Shown in pieces: positions 34,130 through 42,914 of a DNA stretch of 64,000 nt. Position 1 is the first letter of the stretch. Every line of letters starts with the position of its first letter. Source of the stretch: Balanoglossus misakiensis (Eukaryota; Hemichordata); NCBI GenBank assembly GCA_040954595.2, contig JBECUI020000044.1, forward strand, positions 1 to 64,000, given 5' to 3'. The position numbers and the translations under genes were made by a program. Under the pieces are notes generated by a model. That model ran no database searches, was not told the DNA's origin, and saw only the letters and a program-made list of their open reading frames with translations.

Positions 34130-35218
34130 GTTTGGGCGACACAAGATTATCAATTTATGAGTAAGGCCCTGCAGCTGGCAAGAAGAGGGCGCTATACATG
34201 TAAACCCAACCCCTTAGTAGGCTGCGTTATTACAAAAAACAATCGCATCTTAGGGGAAGGATGGCATCTGCGCAGGGGTGAAGCGCATGCGGAAATAAAC
34301 GCACTTAATATGTGTGATGATCCTTCCGGTTCTACGGTTTATGTTACTTTAGAGCCTTGCTGCCATCACGGTTACACACCGCCTTGCACCGACGCACTCA
34401 TTGCCGCAAAGGTTAAAATGGTGATTGTTGCCATGTTAGATCCCAACCCCCGTGTCTGCGGTGTAGGCGTAAAACGACTTGCGCAAGAAGGGATAATTGT
34501 AAAACAAGGCTTGCTTGAGAAAGAGGCATATGCGCTCAATTTGGGCTTTAATAAACGTATGTTATCTGGGTTGCCCTATGTTCGTTGCAAAATGGCAATG
34601 AGCTTGGATGGACGCACCGCCTTATCAAACGGTGACAGTCGCTGGATTAGCTCAAAGGCAGCACGCCTTGATGTGCACAGGTTGCGCGCTAAAAGCAGCG
34701 CAGTATTAAGCAGTGCCGATACTATTATTAAAGACGACCCTTTGCTAAATGTGAGATCATTAGACGCTGAGTTTACGCCTGCTGTGCGAGTGATTATTGA
34801 TAGACAGCTTAAAATACGGAAAGCAAAATTGTTTGATGTGCCTGATAAGGTAGTTGTCTATACGGAAGTAGGGGATAGTAAGCGTATTCGTGCCCTAGAA
34901 AACCTAGGCGCAGAATTAGTCCGCTTGCCGCAAGAACAACACTGGGACATGAAAAATATCTTTCTTCATATGGCAAGTCAATATGAGATCAACGAGGTGG
35001 TGGTGGAAGCAGGGGCAACATTTGTCGGCGCACTCTTTAATCTTTCTCTAATCGATGAGCTCATTATCTATATGGCACCTAAAGTACTTGGCGACGCGGC
35101 AAACCCATTGTTAAAATTAAATACATTGACAAGGCTTTGTGATGCAAGGCAGTTAACATTTGCAGATGTTAGACACGTTGGGGAAGACCTCCGTTTAACG
35201 CTAATCACCAAAAATTAA
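34127..35218 (+). CDS. ribD: Bifunctional riboflavin deaminase-reductase
   Basis: The 363-residue protein does two riboflavin steps: deamination of the diaminopyrimidine from GTP, then ribosyl side-chain reduction. The N-terminal cytidine-deaminase-like domain has HAEINAL (zinc His and catalytic Glu, about residue 52) and PCCHHGYTPPCTDAL (zinc Cys pair). The C-terminal reductase domain starts near YVRCKMAMSLDGRTAL and includes ISSKAARLDVHRLRA and VVVEAGATFVGAL. It starts with TTG behind a strong ribosome binding site. It opens the unit ribD-ribE-ribBA-ribH-nusB-thiL; ribE follows after 3 bp. Confidence 0.95.
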   Translation: MVWATQDYQFMSKALQLARRGRYTCKPNPLVGCVITKNNRILGEGWHLRRGEAHAEINALNMCDDPSGSTVYVTLEPCCHHGYTPPCTDALIAAKVKMVIVAMLDPNPRVCGVGVKRLAQEGIIVKQGLLEKEAYALNLGFNKRMLSGLPYVRCKMAMSLDGRTALSNGDSRWISSKAARLDVHRLRAKSSAVLSSADTIIKDDPLLNVRSLDAEFTPAVRVIIDRQLKIRKAKLFDVPDKVVVYTEVGDSKRIRALENLGAELVRLPQEQHWDMKNIFLHMASQYEINEVVVEAGATFVGALFNLSLIDELIIYMAPKVLGDAANPLLKLNTLTRLCDARQLTFADVRHVGEDLRLTLITKN

Positions 35219-35221
35219 ACG

Positions 35222-35815
35222 ATGTTCACGGGGATTATTCAAGCAGTCGGTAAGATAGATAGTATCAATGTTGTCAATGAAGACAGACGTCTTATGTTTG
35301 ATGTAGGCAAGATGGAACTGTCTGATGTAATATGTGGTGACAGTATCTCTGTAAACGGTGTTTGTCTGTCTGTCCTATCTACGGAAGCAAACCGATTTAG
35401 CGCCGACTTGTCGCAAGAGACGATTAGGACGACAACGTTTTCTCACCTTAGTCTTGGGTCGCAGGTCAATTTGGAAAAGGCAATGATGCTATCTGATCGG
35501 ATAAACGGACATATAATAAGCGGACATGTAGATGGTATCGGTGAGGTGGTAGACAAGTCTGACGCAGGGCGGTCTGTATGTTGTAGAATAAAGGTCCCTG
35601 CCGAATTAAAGAAATATATTACTCAAAAAGGATCGGTTTGTATTGATGGTGTTAGCTTGACTGTCAATACAATAGATAACGATATCGCGGCACTTAATAT
35701 TATCCCGCACACTTTGTCGGAGACGATAATGTCAGGTTACCAAGTCGGCACTATGGTGAATATAGAAGTTGATCTAATTGCGCGCTATTTGGAAGGTTTA
35801 TTGACTAATAGATAA
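35222..35815 (+). CDS. ribE: Riboflavin synthase, alpha chain
   Basis: The 197-residue protein has the internal duplication typical of riboflavin synthase. The first half begins MFTGIIQAVGKI and has GDSISVNGVCLSV; the second has GHVDGIGEVV and SVCIDGVSLTVNTID, with SETIMSGYQVGTMVNIEVDLIARYLE at the end. It dismutates two 6,7-dimethyl-8-ribityllumazine molecules to riboflavin. It lies between ribD and ribBA with gaps of 3 and 11 bp, so the genes are cotranscribed. The symbol ribC is also used. Confidence 0.96.
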   Translation: MFTGIIQAVGKIDSINVVNEDRRLMFDVGKMELSDVICGDSISVNGVCLSVLSTEANRFSADLSQETIRTTTFSHLSLGSQVNLEKAMMLSDRINGHIISGHVDGIGEVVDKSDAGRSVCCRIKVPAELKKYITQKGSVCIDGVSLTVNTIDNDIAALNIIPHTLSETIMSGYQVGTMVNIEVDLIARYLEGLLTNR

Positions 35816-35826
35816 AAAACCAGCAT

Positions 35827-36924
35827 ATGCCACTTAATACGGCTATAGAACTCATTGAAGAGATTCGTAATGGACGCATGATCGTCCTTATGGATGATGA
35901 AGATCGAGAAAATGAAGGCGACTTGGTTGTTGCTGCCGCCTCCGTGCGCTCTGAGGATATTAATTTTATGGCACGTTTCGGCAGGGGTTTGATCTGCTTA
36001 ACGTTGACAGAGGAACATTGCCGAAAATTAAATCTGCCACTAATGACCAGCCATTCAAACGCTAATTTTTCAACGAATTTTACAATCTCTATTGAAGCGG
36101 CAGAAGGCGTAACAACTGGCATATCGGCAGCCGACCGCGCTTTAACCATTCGAAGGGCTGTGGCGGAGAATGTTAAGCCAACCGATTTAGTGCAGCCCGG
36201 CCATGTATTTCCGCTTATGGCACAGGTAGGCGGTGTCTTGTCAAGAGCAGGCCATACGGAGGCAGGGTGTGATCTGGCGCGACTTGCTAAACTGCATCCT
36301 TCAGCCGTTATCGTTGAGATATTAAATGATGACGGCTCAATGGCAAGACGACCTGAGCTGGAAAAGTTTGCGAAAACACATCATCTCAAGATAGGCACAA
36401 TCGCTGACCTTATTCGCTATCGCATTGAAAATGAAAAAACCATTGAACATATGACAGAGTGTGTATTGCCGACAAGCTATGGCGATTTTGTTTTGCATGC
36501 CTATCAGGACAAATTAGAAAAGAATCTGCACTTTGCACTGGTTAAGGGAAGTATTGACCCTAGCGTGCCGACCTTAGTACGTGTACATCTGGAAAACCCT
36601 ATCTCCGATTTAACAGGTAGCCTTGCAAGCGACCGAGGCTGGCCGGTTGATAATGTATTAAAGCGGCTTTCTAGTGAGGGGGGCGTACTGGTCATTCTTT
36701 GTAATCAATATCAATCAACGGAATTAATCAATCAGATTGAATCATATAAAACTAATAAACAAGGACCCTACCATAGCAAAAATAGCCCGGACTTGCGCAC
36801 GATCGGCCTTGGCGCACAAATTATTTCCGATATTGGGGGTTAGAAAATGCGTGTGCTTAGCGCGCCAAAACGTATTTATGCCTTATCAGGTTTTGGCTTA
36901 GAAGTCGTTGAGTATGTCAATTAA
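35827..36924 (+). CDS. ribBA: RibBA: DHBP synthase / GTP cyclohydrolase II-like, with an in-frame TAG near the 3' end
   Basis: The N-terminal domain (about 1-205) is DHBP synthase: DDEDRENEGDLV metal site, RFGRGLICLTLT, DRALTIRRAV, GHVFPL and RAGHTEAGCDLARLA. The C-terminal domain (about 206-366) resembles GTP cyclohydrolase II but lacks the zinc Cys trio and most catalytic residues that I would expect, as in proteobacterial RibBA-like fusions whose second domain is thought to be inactive. TAG at 36841-36843 stops the ORF after SDIGG. In the same frame the expected tail continues from KMRVLSAPKRIYALSGFG to TAA at 36924. An extra G in the G-run and a lost A in the A-run would explain it. Confidence 0.9.
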
Positions 36925-36955
36925 ATAAAAAAGAAGTCGGAAAGATACCATCATT

Positions 36956-37431
36956 ATGCTTAAGGCGCGTTTCCATACAAAGAAAAGACCTGATATGCAG
37001 TCTGTTGATATTGCAATCGTTGCCAGCTGTTTTAATCCTCCATTGTTGAACGTCTTTATGACGCCGCTATGTGCGAGCTTACGGAAAACGGTATCGATAA
37101 AAAAGACATTACCTTGGTGAATGTGCCCGGGCTGTTTGAGATACCTTTAGCGGTTAAAACACTCTTGGATAAAGGCAAGTATGAAGCGGTTATTACCTTA
37201 GGCGCAATTATCAAGGGAGAGACCTTGCACTTTGAACTGCTTGCAAGTGAGTGCACCCGCGCCCTTAGCCAACTGGCAATAGACAGTGGCACCCCTGTCA
37301 TTTTTGGTGTACTGGCCGTGGATACTGTTGAGCAGGCAATGGCACGTTCGGATAATACGGACAACAACAGAGGTAGAGAGTCTGCAAGAGTAGCGCTGGA
37401 AATGATTTATGCGCTGGGCGAAATAAGATGA
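36956..37431 (+). CDS. ribH: 6,7-dimethyl-8-ribityllumazine synthase (one frameshift)
   Basis: The N-terminal part (from ATG 36956, or an internal ATG near 36995) reads VDIAIVASCFNP in frame 2. The rest reads IVERLYDAAMCELTENGI, then VPGLFEIPLAVKTLL, TLGAIIKGETLHFELLASE and GTPVIFGVLAVDTVEQAMAR in frame 1. A single missing base near 37035-37040 joins them. The product condenses DHBP with the ribitylaminouracil to lumazine, the substrate of RibE. The key His is in the KGETLHFE segment (usual GATPHYD-like site: GETLHFE here). The gene sits between ribBA and nusB as usual. As riboflavin synthesis is generally essential, sequence error is likely. Confidence 0.9.
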
Positions 37432-37441
37432 TACATCTTTA

Positions 37442-37879
37442 ATGAGCACAGACAAACGCGCACGAATCCTAGCAAGGCGTAATGCAGTTCAAGCATTGTA
37501 CGCATGGCTTATGACGAACAAGAATGCCGAAGAGCTTGTTGTAGAGTTTGAAGACGACAGAAAAGAGGCAGTCAATACGGATCTTGAACATTTTAGGTTG
37601 TTGCTTAGAGGGGTTATAGAAAAGAATGAGCAACTTGATGGATATATTACTGAGGCATTGGACCGTGACATCAAAGAAGTTGACCCCATCGAGCGGGCTA
37701 TTTTATATATCGGTTGTTATGAATTGAATTATTGTACTGATATACCTTGGCGGGTTGCTATCAATGAATCGATAGAACTTGCGAAACTATTCGGAGCAGC
37801 AGATTCTTACAAATATGTGAATGGGGTGCTTGATGCAATTGCCAGAGCATTGCGTTGTAACGACACTAATACTCCTTGA
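37442..37879 (+). CDS. nusB: Transcription antitermination factor NusB
   Basis: The 145-residue all-helical protein matches NusB: RILARRNAVQALYAW at the start, FRLLLRGVIEKNEQLDGYI, DPIERAILYIGCYELNYCTDIPWRVAINESIELAKLFGAADSYKYVNGVLDAI at the C-terminal half. NusB with NusE binds BoxA RNA in rRNA transcription antitermination. It starts 10 bp after ribH, the usual arrangement. The frame is intact. Confidence 0.95.
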   Translation: MSTDKRARILARRNAVQALYAWLMTNKNAEELVVEFEDDRKEAVNTDLEHFRLLLRGVIEKNEQLDGYITEALDRDIKEVDPIERAILYIGCYELNYCTDIPWRVAINESIELAKLFGAADSYKYVNGVLDAIARALRCNDTNTP

Positions 37880-37887
37880 TAAAAGGA

Positions 37888-38849
37888 ATGTCTCTAAACG
37901 AGTTTGAGATAAATAGAGCGCTTTTTTAAGCGACCAAATCTTGCTTTAGATAATCACCTTGTTTTAGGTGTAGGCGACGATGCGGCAATTATAGATATAC
38001 CTGCGGGAGACGAACTCACTGTCTCAATGGATACCCTTGTTGCCGGCACTCATTTTTTTCATGATGCCTCCCCTGAGGCTATTGCTGATAAGGCGATTTC
38101 GGTCAATTTGAGCGATATGGCCGCGATGGGCGCATTGCCACGTTGGCTTAGTCTATCTTTAACATTACCAAGCGGGGAGCTTGATTGGATAGAAAGATTC
38201 TCAACCCGCTTTCATCAATTGACAAAAACACATTCCCTGACAATAATCGGAGGCGATTTGGTCAAGGGGAGCCTATCTATTACGGTGCATATTTACGGGC
38301 TTGCGCCAAGAGGAAAGGCGCTTCGTCGTAGCGGGGCAAATGCAGGTGACTTTATATATGTGACCGGGCAGCTGGGTGCGGCCGCGTATGTATGGAGATA
38401 TCTTGCAGGCGATCGTGCGCTGCCATCACCTACAGAGCAAGAATTACAAAGGCTGTATTGCTATGAATCAAGAATAGAAACAGGGATTAAATTGCAAGGC
38501 ATTGCGACAAGCTGTATTGATATATCCGATGGTTTATTGGCAGATCTAAGCCATGTTCTTGCGGCAAGCCATGTGGGAGCGGAAATAAAATTGGCAAATA
38601 TCCCCTATGCGGATAGTTTGCAAAAGCTAGATAGAATGCTTGCGATTGAACTGGCTTTAACAGGGGGGATGATTATGAGCTATGTTTTACATTGCCGAGA
38701 AATATAGCAGATGCCACGATGAGACAACTTCGCTTCGGGACGCCTATTTGTTGTATAGGGTCCATTAATGCAGATAACTCAAACTTGATGTCATTGATAC
38801 GAATGGCAAGTTTTACGATATTGGGACAACGGGCTACCGCCACTTCTGA
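37888..38849 (+). CDS. thiL: Thiamine-monophosphate kinase (three frameshifts)
   Basis: Frame-by-frame reading gives a full ThiL of about 320 residues: MSLNEFEI at ATG 37888, then ERFFKRPNLALDNHLVLGVGDDAAIID, SMDTLVAGTHFF, SVNLSDMAAMGALPRW, IIGGDLVKGSLSITV, SCIDISDGLLADL, DDYELCFTLPRN, and DTNGKFYDIGTTGYRHF with TGA at 38847. Shifts lie near 37915 (extra A), 38675 (G-run of 6 where 7 are expected) and 38783. ThiL phosphorylates thiamine monophosphate to the diphosphate. It is downstream of nusB as in many gammaproteobacteria and converges on the metA-type gene. The lesions look like homopolymer errors. Confidence 0.9.
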
Positions 38850-38863
38850 GAACCTTCGTTACA

Positions 38864-39937
38864 TCATGACAGACCAAGCCCCAAAGGGTCACTTGGGTCA
38901 ACACCTTTACCAAAGGGGACATGTCGGTCTTTGTCGGTTAATTGATAAACCTTGCCAATCCAGTTGCTGATAATCGCCTCAGCGGTATCATGCCAAGTGT
39001 TGTCAAGGTCAGGGAGAATGAGATCTTCGGGAAATACAGGCAGTGTTTTGCCTTGTTGCAAGGCAAGGGTTAGGGTGTCTTGATACTCCTGCAAGATAGC
39101 TTGACTCTTTAGAGAGAAGTAATTCTTGGGGAATGATGGATATTCTTTTATTTCAGAGCGAATATAACGCCCGATTTCGCGTTTGTATTCTTTCATCAGA
39201 CTAATCATGTCGTACTCCGGATGTCCTTGGAAAAACACTAAGCGAAAACCGTCCTCGCTGACGGCAAGATGCACTTCATTGTCTTCACTCTCAACAAGAA
39301 TATCGAGACCGGCTTCTTTGAATTGGTTTGGAAAGATTTCGTTATAACGAGAATGAGGCACATCAAAACGCGTGTTCACATCTGCTACTAAAGGATGTTT
39401 TCTGTTTATAACACGATGCGGAAAAATACCCCATCGCTTTACCGGAAGAGGACCTCGTTTTTGTTTATATCTAAATTGTAGAACAGCATGCGTCGTCAAG
39501 CATGAACATAAGGTAGAGGTTACGTTTTCATATGCCCATTTAGTCACCTCAATTAAGGCATCCCAGAAAGGTTGCTCGGCAAGCTCGCTACCTTTCATAT
39601 TGGCGCCGGTAATAATAAGGGCATCAAGCCCCGCTTCATTTATTTGCTCAAAACTCTGATAGTATTTTTCCACATGAGCTTTCCCCGCACTCCCTCTTTC
39701 TAATTCCTTTAAGGTAAACGGATGTACATAAAATTGTGCGATTAAATTACTTTCCCCGATAAGACGAAAAAATTGACGCTCAGTTGCCTCTAATGCTTTA
39801 TCCGGCATCATGTTTAGAAGCCCTATATGTAATTCGCGAATATCTTGACGCAGGGCCTTCTCAAGAGGAATAATGATCTCGCCGCTTTGTTTTAATCTGA
39901 CGAAACTCGGCAGGTCGTTGTTGGCTACAAGAGGCAT
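38864..39937 (-). CDS. metA: Homoserine O-acyltransferase, MetA family
   Basis: The 357-residue MetA-type protein begins after a short leader with LHIGLLNMMPDKALEATERQF. ALIITGAN, FWDALIEVTKW, VTSTLCSCLTTHAVLQ (nucleophile probably Cys146), HSRYNEIF, and FFQGHPEYD (catalytic His) follow. It acylates homoserine at the start of methionine synthesis. The residue that separates succinyl (Gly) from acetyl (Glu) users in MetA aligns by eye with Lys115 in GANMKG, so the acyl donor cannot be read. A C-terminal extension of about 45 residues follows the core. It is downstream of the P-loop ATPase gene on the same strand. Confidence 0.88.
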   Translation of the reverse strand: MPLVANNDLPSFVRLKQSGEIIIPLEKALRQDIRELHIGLLNMMPDKALEATERQFFRLIGESNLIAQFYVHPFTLKELERGSAGKAHVEKYYQSFEQINEAGLDALIITGANMKGSELAEQPFWDALIEVTKWAYENVTSTLCSCLTTHAVLQFRYKQKRGPLPVKRWGIFPHRVINRKHPLVADVNTRFDVPHSRYNEIFPNQFKEAGLDILVESEDNEVHLAVSEDGFRLVFFQGHPEYDMISLMKEYKREIGRYIRSEIKEYPSFPKNYFSLKSQAILQEYQDTLTLALQQGKTLPVFPEDLILPDLDNTWHDTAEAIISNWIGKVYQLTDKDRHVPFGKGVDPSDPLGLGLS

Positions 39938-39958
39938 ATTTTTTAATCTTTTTTGTCG

Positions 39959-40804
39959 TTAACAGGCTTGCTTGAGCGCCTTCTCAACTAAGACAAGGAA
40001 ATCATTCTCACACTCTATATCGACGATGTCATCCGTGCTTATCGTGTAACCGTATTGATCGGAAATTTTCTGATAACGAGGAATACGGTCATAAAAAAGA
40101 CGGGGGAAAATCCAGTTAGAAAAATCGTCTGGCTCTATCAACACCGTATAGTCAAGCCCGTGTTCCGCAAGATAAATATCTAAGTGCTTATTAAAAAACG
40201 CCTTTTGATAATACAAGGGTTTTGGACTCTCTTTGGCACGCCGTATTAATTCGGCCTCATCACGCTTGGTCGCTTTGATGTAGATTATCAGAGTATGCCT
40301 AGCCAATGTATTTAGGGTTGCCTCACTGTTTAACTCACATACACTGCCACCGGCATCATTTATAAAACGGTTGTAACCGTAGACGTCATGTGATCGTGCT
40401 ATAAATTCCGGCACATCTTGCATGGCAGCAATCTCTGCGTTGCGATACAAATCTTGCTTGTGCTTGAACTCTTTTACGCTAAGCCCGCCTTTCTCAGGGT
40501 TGCCGAGCCGCCCTAGAAAACTGGAAACGGTTTTTAGATTATCAATAGAAATATTGTTGTTAATGCTAATTGAGTCGGATAACAGTAACTCCCTTAATAA
40601 AGGCAGCTGCATCGCCTGCTTTTTTATATCATCCAATATTGTTTCGTTTAAGTAGCGAGTGCCAATACGATAATCACCGGAATAATGGAACCAGCCTGCC
40701 TTACGTAGAATACAAGCAAGACGCGTTTTACCAACGCCCGACATGCCAAGCAAGGTAATCGCCTTTTGCTCCCAATTTTTAAATTGCTGCGCACTCAATC
40801 TCAC
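39959..40804 (-). CDS. P-loop ATPase of unknown function upstream of metA
   Basis: The 281-residue protein has a Walker A motif, LLGMSGVGKTRL, at about residues 18-29, as in small nucleotide/shikimate-kinase-like folds. Later segments include DVYGYNRFINDAGGSVCEL and TLIIYIKATKRDEAELIRRAKESPKPLYYQKAFF, which looks like a conserved core. I recognise it as a conserved ATPase type in gammaproteobacteria but know no defined role. It starts 171 bp from the divergent kinase gene and is followed by metA after 21 bp, so the two are probably cotranscribed. Confidence 0.75.
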   Translation of the reverse strand: MRLSAQQFKNWEQKAITLLGMSGVGKTRLACILRKAGWFHYSGDYRIGTRYLNETILDDIKKQAMQLPLLRELLLSDSISINNNISIDNLKTVSSFLGRLGNPEKGGLSVKEFKHKQDLYRNAEIAAMQDVPEFIARSHDVYGYNRFINDAGGSVCELNSEATLNTLARHTLIIYIKATKRDEAELIRRAKESPKPLYYQKAFFNKHLDIYLAEHGLDYTVLIEPDDFSNWIFPRLFYDRIPRYQKISDQYGYTISTDDIVDIECENDFLVLVEKALKQAC

Positions 40805-40911
40805 ATATAATTCCTCGCAAATGTTTTGCTGGCTTTAATGACAAACGACGCTCTATCAGTAGAACCGCTCATTATACGAATTATAAACCATTTTAAAAGC
40901 ATGCTTTGGTA

Positions 40912-40945
40912 CTGTTAAAGCTGTTAAACTATTAACGCTGTTAAA
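40912..40945. promoter_or_regulatory. Three direct CTGTTAAA repeats in a divergent promoter region
   Basis: CTGTTAAA occurs at 40912-40919, 40921-40928 and 40938-40945, with start-to-start spacings of 9 and 17 bp. It sits between the divergent ATPase gene and the kinase gene (start 40976). A TAAATATAG sequence overlaps the last copy and could be a -10 region. It may be an operator; no regulator can be named. Confidence 0.4.
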
Positions 40946-40975
40946 TATAGACACCCACATTACGTTTATAATTAA

Positions 40976-42274
40976 ATGGAAGCGATACCCAGCAGAATTG
41001 GTAAGTATCACATTGAAAAAGAGATTGGGCGCGGCAATATGGGAACGGTTTACGCGGCACGCGATCCTTTCTCTGATAGGACAGTCGCGATTAAACTTGC
41101 GCATTCCAAATATACGCATGATAAGGAAACAGGCGATTTTTTCAAAAGACTTTTCTTTAATGAGGTGCAAGCAGCAGGAGGATTACACCATCCTCATATA
41201 TTGAGGATATATGATGCCGATATAGATGAAGAGGATTGCTATATCGTCATGGAATATATCCATAAGGCAAAGACCCTAGATCATTTTTGTAGCGTTGATT
41301 CACTGCTTTCTATTCGAGATGTAGTCAAGATTATATACAAAGTGGCCAAGGCCATTGATTATGCTCACAGGCAAGGCGTTATACATCGGGATATTAAGCC
41401 TAGCAATATTCTACAGACGGAATCTATGGATATTAAAATCGCCGATTTTAGTATAGCAATGATTGTCCGTGAGGATTTTATGCAAACCCAATTTGGAGGT
41501 TTTTTGGGGTCTCCTATCTATATGTCGCCCGAACAAATCAATGAGAAGAATATATCAGTCAATACGGATATCTTTTCTCTTGGCACTGTTATGTACGAAA
41601 TGTTGACGGGTTATCATCCCTTCAAGGCAGACAGTCTAAGCGCAATTATCAAGAAAATAAATTCAGAAGACCCTCCCCCATTAAACGCATTTCGCAAGGA
41701 AATACCAAATCGTTTAGAATCTATCTTATTACGCATGATGCATAAGGATCCCAAAGAGCGCTACAGCTCAAGTTTGGACCTTGCTTCCGATTTAGCATTG
41801 ATATTTGAGGACAAGGACATTGACGAAATTGACGACAAAGATGTGCTGCGCGATAAATTTAAGGCCGTACAAAGCTTAGGCTTTTTTCAACATTTCGTCG
41901 ATAAAGATATATGGGATCTAGTCCGTGCATGTAATTGGCGCAAATACCAAAAAGATACTCTTATAATAAAAGAAGGTGAGGAGGGTCATTCCTTTTATAT
42001 CATATTGTCGGGCATTGTCGTTGTCTTGAAAAATGGGCAACAAGTCGACTTTCTGCGGGAAGGAGATTGTTTTGGGGAAATGGGCTATCTATCAAAAACA
42101 ACACGTTTTGCATCGATTGCCGCTAAGACGGATGTTCTGTTAATAGAGGTTAATTCATTGACATTAGAGTATGCTACCGAAGCTACTCAACTGCGATTCT
42201 TGAAGGCGTTCACAGAAGTTATGGTAGATCGGCTTAAAGGAACAACTTCTAACTTAGTCCAATATAGGATATAG
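40976..42274 (+). CDS. Ser/Thr protein kinase fused to a cyclic-nucleotide-binding domain
   Basis: Residues 10-270 are a Hanks-type kinase: glycine loop EIGRGNMGTVYA, VAIK (Lys40), HRDIKPSN with catalytic Asp139, DFS at 157-159 instead of the usual DFG, GSPIYMSPEQ activation end, and DIFSLGTVMYEMLTGYHPF. After an acidic linker, residues 310-425 form a CRP-like cyclic-nucleotide-binding domain with KEGEEGHSFYIILSGIVVV and FGEMGYLSKTTRFASI. The phosphate-binding Arg of the cassette is present. It has no membrane segment, so it acts in the cytosol. Inference: kinase activity is gated by a cyclic nucleotide. A response regulator and an MBL hydrolase follow, separated by an antisense tRNA-Gly. Confidence 0.92.
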   Translation: MEAIPSRIGKYHIEKEIGRGNMGTVYAARDPFSDRTVAIKLAHSKYTHDKETGDFFKRLFFNEVQAAGGLHHPHILRIYDADIDEEDCYIVMEYIHKAKTLDHFCSVDSLLSIRDVVKIIYKVAKAIDYAHRQGVIHRDIKPSNILQTESMDIKIADFSIAMIVREDFMQTQFGGFLGSPIYMSPEQINEKNISVNTDIFSLGTVMYEMLTGYHPFKADSLSAIIKKINSEDPPPLNAFRKEIPNRLESILLRMMHKDPKERYSSSLDLASDLALIFEDKDIDEIDDKDVLRDKFKAVQSLGFFQHFVDKDIWDLVRACNWRKYQKDTLIIKEGEEGHSFYIILSGIVVVLKNGQQVDFLREGDCFGEMGYLSKTTRFASIAAKTDVLLIEVNSLTLEYATEATQLRFLKAFTEVMVDRLKGTTSNLVQYRI

Positions 42275-42294
42275 CGAGTGAATATAATGATAGT

Positions 42295-42368
42295 TGGAGC
42301 GGGTGATGGGAATCGAACCCACGTTCTCAGCTTGGGAAGCTGATGTTCTACCATTGAACTACACCCGC
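42295..42368 (-). tRNA. tRNA-Gly (CCC)
   Basis: The 74-nt cloverleaf read on the minus strand has acceptor GCGGGTG/CACCCGC, D-arm TAGTTCAATGGTAGAA, anticodon stem-loop TCAGC-TTCCCAA-GCTGA (anticodon CCC), T-arm GTGGG-TTCGATT-CCCAT and an encoded CCA. It resembles E. coli glyU. It lies antisense in the gap between the kinase and response regulator genes. Confidence 0.93.
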
Positions 42369-42488
42369 AGGCGGTTAACATTATTCTTTACTATGTTATG
42401 GCTCGGGACGTTATTATGAGGGAACCTAGCCTAGCTACTCTAATGTTTGTCGTTGTCAGTATAATGGGAATTTTAGTATAATCATAAT

Positions 42489-42881
42489 ATGGTCATAGCA
42501 GAAATGGGCGAGTCGAAGCGGAGCGTTGGCTTAATTGATGATAGTGAAGCAACTCAGGCATTGTTTAAACGTGCTTTTGAAGAGCTAGAGGCTGAGTTGC
42601 TCATCTATAGGACAGCGGGTGAAGCGGTAGAATACCTCACAAACAATGAAATTGACTCATTATTCCTTGATATCAATATCCCTGGCGGGAATGGCTTGAT
42701 TTTTTTAGAAGAGATACGAAAATTACCCATTCATAGGGATACCCCTATAATAATGGTTACTTCAAGGGATTATACGCAAGATAGAGTCATGGCAGCTAAG
42801 TTAAAGGTATCCGAATTTGTTATAAAACCCATGACGACACAGCAGATAAAGGAAACCGTTGCTAGGCATATTGGAAATTAA
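42489..42881 (+). CDS. Single-domain response regulator
   Basis: The 130-residue protein is a CheY-like receiver only: acidic pair IDDSE (residues 16-20), phosphoacceptor Asp61 in LFLDINIPGGNG, the Thr/Ser site in IIMVTSRD (about residue 91), and Lys113 in FVIKPM. With no output domain it must act by protein contact. No histidine kinase is adjacent. The neighbours are a Ser/Thr kinase with a cyclic-nucleotide domain and an MBL-fold hydrolase, a grouping that suggests one signalling pathway. Confidence 0.9.
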   Translation: MVIAEMGESKRSVGLIDDSEATQALFKRAFEELEAELLIYRTAGEAVEYLTNNEIDSLFLDINIPGGNGLIFLEEIRKLPIHRDTPIIMVTSRDYTQDRVMAAKLKVSEFVIKPMTTQQIKETVARHIGN

Positions 42882-42914
42882 ATTTCTCACTCAAATTAAT
42901 AGCTGGTAAATACT

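Noticed and set aside
36500-38710. Programmed ribosomal frameshifting in ribH, thiL and others.
   Set aside because: The shifts fall at different, unrelated sites in single genes without slippery heptamers plus stem-loops, and these families are not known to use it. Sequence error is simpler.
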